Shown: piece after piece, positions 63,242 to 64,000 of the stretch | How the letters are laid out: each line of letters opens with the position of its first letter | Position numbering within the stretch: position 1 is the stretch's first letter | Assembly: GCF_030445035.2 (NCBI RefSeq) | Contig: NC_080680.1 | Location: 115,284,228-115,348,227 of the forward strand | Direction: 5' to 3' | Origin: Dasypus novemcinctus | Lineage: Eukaryota; Chordata; Mammalia; Cingulata; Dasypodidae | DNA length: 64,000 nucleotides | The notes under the pieces: generated by a model | Told to the model about the DNA's origin: nothing | What the model saw: only the letters and a program-made list of their open reading frames with translations | The model's database searches: none | Translations under genes and position numbers: made by a program

Positions 63242-64000
63242 ATTCTTTCCTATAAAATTTTATTTATTACATAAAAAATTCTATACATTTGTTAGACTAA
63301 AATACAGTTTTCATTATAATTCTGGCAACTGAGTAGGTACACAGAGAAAACTTAGCATTAGATCAGCACTTTTTTCTAATTCAGAGTTTTGCACAAGAAA
63401 AACATTTCAAAGCTCCATTTCATATAGGCTCACTGTACTCTGAAGCCTGATGGAATTCCATCCAACTCAAAGCTTCTGGAAGTATTTGATAGCTCCAGAG
63501 AGTTCACTGCTTCATATGCATATTTTTTAAGTCTTCTGAGAGCATAATGCTCCATCTGAGAAGTCTGCACTGTGTCAATAGGACAATCACAAATACTAGA
63601 GCTACAACTGTGTCTGTGGGGCATTTCCAGCACCTACATGTTTCCCCACTATGACATTGTAATAAGGAAAAACCCAAAAATGATGCTAAGGGAAATGATG
63701 CCAGACTACAGTATTCACGGAAGGCTTAGCTGGGATCCTAGAGTTCATGATGGAGAAAGATAGGACCTGACACAAAAAATTCATTCTGATACTATGAAAT
63801 GGAATGGAAATGGCAAAAACAAAACAAAACAAAAAAATCCAGGGTGTGGGTAAAAAGGCATCAGACTGAGAAATATGCGGCACCACAACATACTTCTTGT
63901 GCTGGGTTACACAGCAGTGAGAAATCAAGAGACACGTTAATGTGCATTTTCTGATCATCCCACTCCATACACTGGGCTGGGCCTTACAATGGAAGGACTC
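63242..64000 (-). other. SLC44A1: 3' UTR-like block, probably the short SLC44A1 isoform
   Basis: Minus-strand sequence free of repeats, AT-rich, with tandem AATAAA signals (63,259-63,268) and no coding frame that continues to the right edge with family resemblance. Given the LKKR exon far downstream on the same strand, this is most simply the distal part of the 3' UTR of the SLC44A1 isoform with the other C-terminus; its stop codon would lie right of the window. The identity is inferred from position, not recognised from the sequence. Terminal exon of another minus-strand gene is the alternative. Confidence 0.4.
63259..63268 (-). terminator. Overlapping poly(A) signals
   Basis: The minus strand reads GTAATAAATAAAATTTTATA, i.e. 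two overlapping AATAAA hexamers, with likely cleavage at about 63,240. Confidence 0.55.

Noticed and set aside
63430..63633. 67-codon minus-strand frame ending SGFRVQ
   Set aside because: Begins at a GTG after a stop, has a weak acceptor, and lies in what reads as a continuous 3' UTR; an exon cannot be excluded.

Overview
The window is nuclear DNA from a placental mammal, almost certainly a xenarthran and most likely an armadillo (Dasypus type). The main evidence is at least 14 copies of a tRNA-derived SINE of the armadillo DAS type (about 400 bp, A box near CTTGGCCCAGTGG, B box near GGTTCAAACCCC, tails ending in AAATAAATCTT-A). Ancient mammal-wide repeats (MIR, MER5A-like, L1M) and one xenarthran-looking LINE family agree with this. 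There are no operons, CRISPR arrays or rRNA/tRNA genes, and most open reading frames are repeat-derived.

Two protein-coding loci can be anchored, both on the minus strand. At 4.3 kb a CpG island with NRF1-type sites carries a Kozak ATG followed by only five codons (MDSQK) and a splice donor. This fits exon 1 of FSD1L, transcribed leftwards out of the window. At 11.19 kb a strong acceptor is followed by CTG AAG AAA AGG TGA (LKKR-stop) and an AATAAA, which fits the alternative C-terminal exon of the choline transporter-like gene SLC44A1. The order SLC44A1 then FSD1L, same strand and a few kb apart, is the arrangement I recall from human 9q31, so each short call supports the other. The right edge (63.24-64.0 kb, minus strand) looks like a 3' UTR ending at tandem AATAAA signals, plausibly the shorter SLC44A1 isoform. 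On that reading 11.2-63.2 kb is the last intron of the long isoform.

Layout: 0-3.9 kb FSD1L intron 1, with a minisatellite at the edge; 3.95-4.9 kb CpG-island promoter; 4.9-11 kb intergenic, with MIRs, a MER5A, a MER20-like element and a recent LINE insertion with a 17-bp target duplication; 11.2-63.2 kb intron, heavily filled by nested retroelements; 63.2-64 kb 3' UTR.

The intron holds two processed pseudogenes. One is a long YWHAZ (14-3-3 zeta) retrocopy (12,393-15,838), nested in an ERVL-like solo LTR that is itself nested in an old L1. The other is a LITAF retrocopy (55,141-57,115) nested in an old minus-strand L1. Other structures are a CpG-rich solo LTR with 6-bp target duplications and a visible TATA box and poly(A) signal (46,515-47,054), two sites where SINEs inserted serially at the same short target, and two foldback inverted repeats that look like template-switch scars (16,327-16,488 and 18,678-18,726). 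I found no new enzymatic or defence system. The unusual content is structural and evolutionary.
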